DNA from: Oceanibacterium hippocampi
Lineage (GTDB): Bacteria; Pseudomonadota; Alphaproteobacteria; Sneathiellales; Sneathiellaceae
DNA: 64,000 bases
Assembly (NCBI RefSeq): GCF_900172325.1
Contig: NZ_FWFR01000002.1
Location: 868,001 to 932,000, forward strand
Direction of reading: 5' to 3'
The notes beneath the pieces are model-generated. The model saw only the letters and a list, made by a program, of their open reading frames with translations, was not told the DNA's origin and did no database searches. Shown here one piece after another: positions 60,549-64,000 of the stretch. Made by a program: the position numbers and the translations under genes. Position 1 is the first letter of the stretch. Each line of letters opens with the position of its first letter.

Positions 60549-61592
60549 CTATCTGGGGCTCACATTGGCGATGACGTCGTTCCAGATCTCTACGGACTTT
60601 CTGGCATCATCCCCTTTTCCCAGCGCCTCCATCTCGGCGATCCACTCACCAAAGAAATCAGGAAGCGCCTCTTTCCATGCGAGCTTTTCCTGCTCGGGCA
60701 TTTCGTGGAAAGTCACACCAAGCCCTTCAAGCTTCGCCCTCGCCTCGGAGGCCGCGGCGTTCGCCTTGTCGAGGTCCAGTTTCTTCGCTTCCTCGTAGAC
60801 CTCGAGAATGACGTTCTGCTGCTCGGCCGTCAGCTTTCTCCATGCGCCTTCGTTGATCCACACACCGTAGGACGGGCCGCACCACAGAGACACATCAGCC
60901 ACATGGGTTGCGACCTCGTAGAGCTTGTAGGTGACCATCAGATCAATGGCGAACGGGCTCGCATCGATGACGCCGCGCGACAAGTTCTCGTAGATTTCCG
61001 GCACTGACATGCTGACCGGCGTTGCACTGACGGCTTCTGCCATCCGAGGCATGTGCTTGCCCCATGTGCGCACTTTCAGGCCGGTCATGTCCGCCACCGA
61101 GGTGATCGGTTCTTTCGAAATGGGGATATAGGGATTGATGATGTGCATCGAAATCAATCGAATCCCGTTTGCCGCCTGCTCCATTCGATAAGCCGGCACC
61201 TCTTCGACGAGCCGGTCCATCAGAACCTGGGCCTGCTTCGGGCCGTCGATGGCCATCGGAAGAGAATTCGGAGCGGTGTGGAACGGCAATTGAGCCGGGA
61301 AATAGGCTGGCGAGAAGGCCGCCATATCCATCGCCTGGTTCTTCAGCAGCGAGAGGTTCTCGGAGGACTTTCCCAAACCCTCCGACCAGAAGATCTTGAT
61401 CTCGACCTCTCCATTCGTCCGCTCAAGAATTTGTTGAGCCGCCCATGCATCGACCTCTGAACTAAGCGTTTGAGCCGATAGTTGATGATTCATCCGCAGA
61501 ACAACTTTTGCGGAAATCGGATGACTTCCCAGAACCACAACCATGGCAACAAGAAGACCACACAGGCCTCTTGCCCCTGTTTTATTTATCAT
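60549..61592 (-). CDS. TRAP transporter solute-binding protein (DctP family)
   Basis: A 347-residue periplasmic protein with a signal peptide of about 28 residues (LCGLLVAMVVVLGSHPISA). The DctP fold follows: MNHQLSAQTLSSEVDAWAAQ near the N-terminus and VADMTGLKVRTWGKHMPRMA with the carboxylate-binding Arg near residue 160. It delivers an organic acid to the DctQM permease encoded downstream. It diverges from the amidohydrolase gene across an 87-bp AT-rich region. The CoA ligase at the end of the operon suggests a carboxylic-acid ligand. Confidence 0.92.
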   Translation of the reverse strand: MINKTGARGLCGLLVAMVVVLGSHPISAKVVLRMNHQLSAQTLSSEVDAWAAQQILERTNGEVEIKIFWSEGLGKSSENLSLLKNQAMDMAAFSPAYFPAQLPFHTAPNSLPMAIDGPKQAQVLMDRLVEEVPAYRMEQAANGIRLISMHIINPYIPISKEPITSVADMTGLKVRTWGKHMPRMAEAVSATPVSMSVPEIYENLSRGVIDASPFAIDLMVTYKLYEVATHVADVSLWCGPSYGVWINEGAWRKLTAEQQNVILEVYEEAKKLDLDKANAAASEARAKLEGLGVTFHEMPEQEKLAWKEALPDFFGEWIAEMEALGKGDDARKSVEIWNDVIANVSPR

Positions 61593-61619
61593 TACTCTCT
61601 ACGCCTCTCTCTGTTAGGG

Positions 61620-61648
61620 TTGACATGATCTCTTGTTTTTTGTATTCA
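61620..61648 (+). promoter_or_regulatory. Candidate sigma-70 promoter of the amidohydrolase gene
   Basis: A consensus TTGACA at 61620-61625 is followed after 17 bases by TATTCA at 61643-61648, 31 bases before the start codon at 61680, with GGAG at the ribosome-binding position. The surrounding DNA is AT-rich and lies between divergent genes. This is the clearest -35 box in the window. Confidence 0.55.
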
Positions 61649-61679
61649 CCACATTTCTACTGACAATGGAGTAAACACA

Positions 61680-62912
61680 ATGATGATTCTGGAGAATTGC
61701 AGAATTCTTGACGTCTCCGACTCGTCTCTGTCTGATGAGATCAGTATAATTATCGAAGACGGACGATTTTCCAGAATCGAATCGAATAGAAACAGCAACA
61801 CTACATCTGATGTAGTAGATCTTGGCGGCCGGGTTGTAATGCCGGGAATGATCGACGCGCATGTACATGTGGTTGGAGTTGCCAAGACTTTCTCGGAGAA
61901 CCAGAATTGGCCAATGTCATTGATTACGGCAAAGGCGATACCGATTCTGGAGAACATGCTTCGCCGCGGCTTCACGACAGTGAGGGACGCCGGCGGCGCC
62001 GACTGGGGATTGGCCCGCGCCGTCGAGTCCGGGCTTGTTACCGGGCCGAGGATTTTCTTTTCCGGCAAAGCCATCACCCAGACGGGCGGCCATGCCGACA
62101 TGCGATCGCTGACCGACTCCTTCGTCGGATGCCACTGCTGCCAGCTGCCCGGAAGTCTGGGACGCATCGTCGACGGCGTCCCGGAACTTCGTCGCGCCAT
62201 TCGAGACGAATTCCGGAAAGGAGCCACGCAGATCAAGCTCTTCGCTTCCGGCGGCGCATTTTCTTCACACGATCCGATAACCAACGCCCAGTTCTCCATG
62301 GAAGAATTGACTGCGGCCGTCGAGGAAGCCTTCATTGCGCGAACCTATGTCATGGCCCACGCCTTTCCGGACATCGCGATAGACCGCGCGGTGCGCGCCG
62401 GCATCCGCTCGATCGAGCATGGCTGCTACATCACTCCGGACACCGCCAGGAGAATGGCCGATAAGGGCGCTTTCCTTGTTCCGACCCTGGCCGTATTCGA
62501 CGCCTACAAGGAGGAGGGAGAGGCGCAACATTACCCCCAGGGAACGATAGACCGCAGCACCGAGCTTCTGGATCGCAGCCGCGATGCGATCGCAATCGGC
62601 CAAGACGCGGGAGTGCCGATCTGCTTTGGCAGCGACGTCACAGGACCCTTTCATGGGCGCCAATCCCGCGAGATCTTTCTTCGAAGCGAATTCATGAGTC
62701 CGTCCGAAGTTCTCCGAAGCGCGACTGTGACAAATGCGGAGATGATGATGCTGGCAGGCGATCTCGGCGTAATCACCCCGGGCGCGATCGCCGATCTCCT
62801 GGTGCTCAACACCAACCCCCTGGACGACATTTCATGTCTGTATGCTCCGGGTGAGGATGGATATCCTCGCGGCATCGACATGGTCATGAAGGACGGCCGC
62901 TTCATTGCTTGA
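61680..62912 (+). CDS. Metal-dependent amidohydrolase (imidazolonepropionase/prolidase-like)
   Basis: A 410-residue amidohydrolase-superfamily enzyme. Metal ligands are visible as HVH in MIDAHVHVVG near residue 60, the bridging Lys in QIKLFASGG near 183, His residues in VMAHAFPD and SIEHGCY near 222-245, and Asp in CFGSDVTGPF near 320. This pattern fits the group that hydrolyses cyclic amides or Xaa-Pro/Arg dipeptides. The first 65 codons are AT-rich, unlike the rest. The ATG at 61680 has GGAG eight bases upstream. It diverges from the TRAP operon and may act on the imported compound. Confidence 0.88.
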   Translation: MMILENCRILDVSDSSLSDEISIIIEDGRFSRIESNRNSNTTSDVVDLGGRVVMPGMIDAHVHVVGVAKTFSENQNWPMSLITAKAIPILENMLRRGFTTVRDAGGADWGLARAVESGLVTGPRIFFSGKAITQTGGHADMRSLTDSFVGCHCCQLPGSLGRIVDGVPELRRAIRDEFRKGATQIKLFASGGAFSSHDPITNAQFSMEELTAAVEEAFIARTYVMAHAFPDIAIDRAVRAGIRSIEHGCYITPDTARRMADKGAFLVPTLAVFDAYKEEGEAQHYPQGTIDRSTELLDRSRDAIAIGQDAGVPICFGSDVTGPFHGRQSREIFLRSEFMSPSEVLRSATVTNAEMMMLAGDLGVITPGAIADLLVLNTNPLDDISCLYAPGEDGYPRGIDMVMKDGRFIA

Positions 62913-62923
62913 AGTTGCCCCAT

Positions 62924-63769
62924 TCAATCGACGGCAGATGTTCGCGGCGATTGGGCCGAATCCGGCCATACGACCGGGAAGAGCTCACAATCCAACGGGC
63001 CACCGGGCTGTATGTCGGGGTCGTACAGCATTTTCTGGATGTTCGGCCTCGGGTCGTAGACGATATCGTCGCCGCACCAACGAGAGACATATGCCCGGCG
63101 CCGCAAGCTCGAACTGGTGTTGCCCGGCGCCCCATGCAGGGTCAGCCCGTGATGGATCGTGCAGTCTCCTGGCTCCAAGTCGAAATGGACGATATCGAGC
63201 GTGTCCCGCATGGACTCCACGTCCGGAACCCCGGGCAGGTCCTGCCCTTGGTACGTCGCTTCGCCGGTGAAACTCTCAGGGCGATAGCGATGGTTCCAGA
63301 GGTGAGAGCCCTTGACATATTCGACCGCCCCGTTGGCCAGGGAGACATTGTCCAGCGCGAGCCACAGGGTGCAGACCTGATGTCCCTTGATCGGCCAGTA
63401 CGTCGCGTCGTGATGCCACAACGTCCCGGTGCTCGTTCCGGGCTCCTTTATCAGGATCTGGTCGAACAACATGTTCACCTTCTCGGCCCCGAAGAGGCTC
63501 GCGGCGATCTCGCCCGACGGGCTGTCGAAGATGAATGCTTCAAAGTCCTCGATGTTCTTCCAGACGAATGTATCTGAGAAAAACTCTCCCGTACCGCCAC
63601 GGTTAACGTCGCGTTTCAGCTTCCCGGGTCGGGCGATGTCCTTCTGAATAGCCTCGCGCAGATACTCGACCCATTCTGCGTCGAACATTTTCCGCAAACA
63701 GACGACCCCGTCTTCGCGGTAAGCCGCAATTTCTTGCTCTGTGATTGCTCTGATCGGCTTCTTGTTCAT
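62924..63769 (-). CDS. Phytanoyl-CoA dioxygenase (PhyH)-family 2OG oxygenase
   Basis: A 281-residue Fe(II)/2-oxoglutarate oxygenase with His119-x-Asp121 in LWHHDATYW and distal His212 in LTLHGAPGNTS; the 2-oxoglutarate Arg is probably in the following RRRAYVSRW segment. The family hydroxylates small molecules such as ectoine, quorum signals and phytanoyl-CoA. It converges with the amidohydrolase gene, with only 11 bases between the stops. The start codon region is AT-rich. The substrate is unknown. Confidence 0.86.
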   Translation of the reverse strand: MNKKPIRAITEQEIAAYREDGVVCLRKMFDAEWVEYLREAIQKDIARPGKLKRDVNRGGTGEFFSDTFVWKNIEDFEAFIFDSPSGEIAASLFGAEKVNMLFDQILIKEPGTSTGTLWHHDATYWPIKGHQVCTLWLALDNVSLANGAVEYVKGSHLWNHRYRPESFTGEATYQGQDLPGVPDVESMRDTLDIVHFDLEPGDCTIHHGLTLHGAPGNTSSSLRRRAYVSRWCGDDIVYDPRPNIQKMLYDPDIQPGGPLDCELFPVVWPDSAQSPRTSAVD

Positions 63770-63934
63770 AATATTCTAGATACCTCTTGATCATTCTGAT
63801 CTGACGTGTCCGAGCATCCGGCCGACCACTTGATCGACATCATCTCGTCGTTTCAGGTCGTCTCCGGAAAGCTGTTTGGTGCCGTCTTCAACGTCAGGGG
63901 ACTGGCGCTCAACCGGGCAGCACTGTCGACGACC

Positions 63935-64000
63935 ATGCGGCAAGCATCATCCAGTCGCGCCCCACGCAGCCGGGAATTGATTGCGGAACAGGTGATCGAC
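63935..64000 (+). CDS. Possible start of a GntR-family regulator (cut by window edge)
   Basis: The last 66 bases give MRQASSSRAPRSRELIAEQV then ID, reading to the window edge. This resembles the first residues of GntR-type regulators, which begin with a short basic stretch and then a helix leading to the winged HTH. No clear ribosome site precedes the ATG, and a GTG farther upstream in the same frame (near 63807) is possible. It would be divergent from the PhyH gene. Support is weak because so little is visible. Confidence 0.35.
   Translation, partial: MRQASSSRAPRSRELIAEQVID

Overview
This is a high-GC proteobacterial chromosome segment, most likely from an alphaproteobacterium of the Rhodospirillales/Rhodobacterales type. 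That assignment is inferred from gene content: a PHA synthase/FabI/phosphotransacylase/acetate kinase cluster, two TRAP transporters, Rieske and 2-oxoglutarate oxygenases, and many stand-alone LysR, GntR, IclR and MocR regulators. I see no rRNA, tRNA, CRISPR array, integrase or insertion sequence. Almost everything is catabolic or uptake machinery packed in long co-directional operons.

Layout. (1) 1-4924, minus strand: storage/acyl-phosphate cluster phaC, fabI, a small conserved protein, a MaoC-phosphotransacylase fusion and the start of ackA. (2) 5126-5365: frameshifted remnant of a TPR protein. (3) 5463-8369, plus strand: HIBADH-like dehydrogenase, class II aldolase and a gamma-butyrobetaine/trimethyllysine-type dioxygenase. 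Opposite them (13684-8465) lie a GMC oxidoreductase, an enolase-superfamily protein, an aldehyde dehydrogenase and a second 2OG oxygenase, with a divergent LysR regulator at 13876. (4) 15102-16337: cytochrome c fused to a Vgb-like beta-propeller. (5) 16597-23961: D-amino-acid-like module with a DSD1-type PLP enzyme and a GntR regulator facing a TRAP transporter, a class II aldolase and an N-acyl-D-amino-acid deacylase.

(6) 24031-36443, minus strand: about 12.4 kb and 13 closely spaced genes. In transcription order they are Rieske oxygenase alpha and beta, a NitT/TauT-type ABC importer, AldA, an old-yellow-enzyme homologue, an IclR regulator, a cupin, a NIPSNAP protein, an unrecognised internally duplicated protein, a flavoprotein and a VanB-type reductase. 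The substrate is not identifiable, and this is the best candidate for an undescribed pathway. (7) 36953-41719: large-subunit catalase, LysR plus azoreductase, a thioredoxin-fold fragment and a nucleoside deaminase. (8) 41720-42160: decayed DNA including an EamA-type transporter remnant.

(9) 42161-54627, minus strand: nine closely spaced genes (dipeptide-type ABC importer, TPP enzyme, two aldehyde dehydrogenases, an enolase-superfamily dehydratase and an amidase) facing a MocR regulator at 54738. A perfect palindrome lies between them. (10) 56384-64000: PaaK-like CoA ligase, enoyl-CoA hydratase, a second TRAP transporter, an amidohydrolase, a PhyH oxygenase and perhaps the start of a GntR regulator. 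Parts of this last region are clearly more AT-rich than the rest.

Together the window reads as a catabolic island. It has four importers (two ABC, two TRAP), each in a predicted transcription unit with ring-opening, hydrolytic or oxidative enzymes and mostly next to a regulator. Functions come from recognising families and motifs by eye; substrates are inferred.
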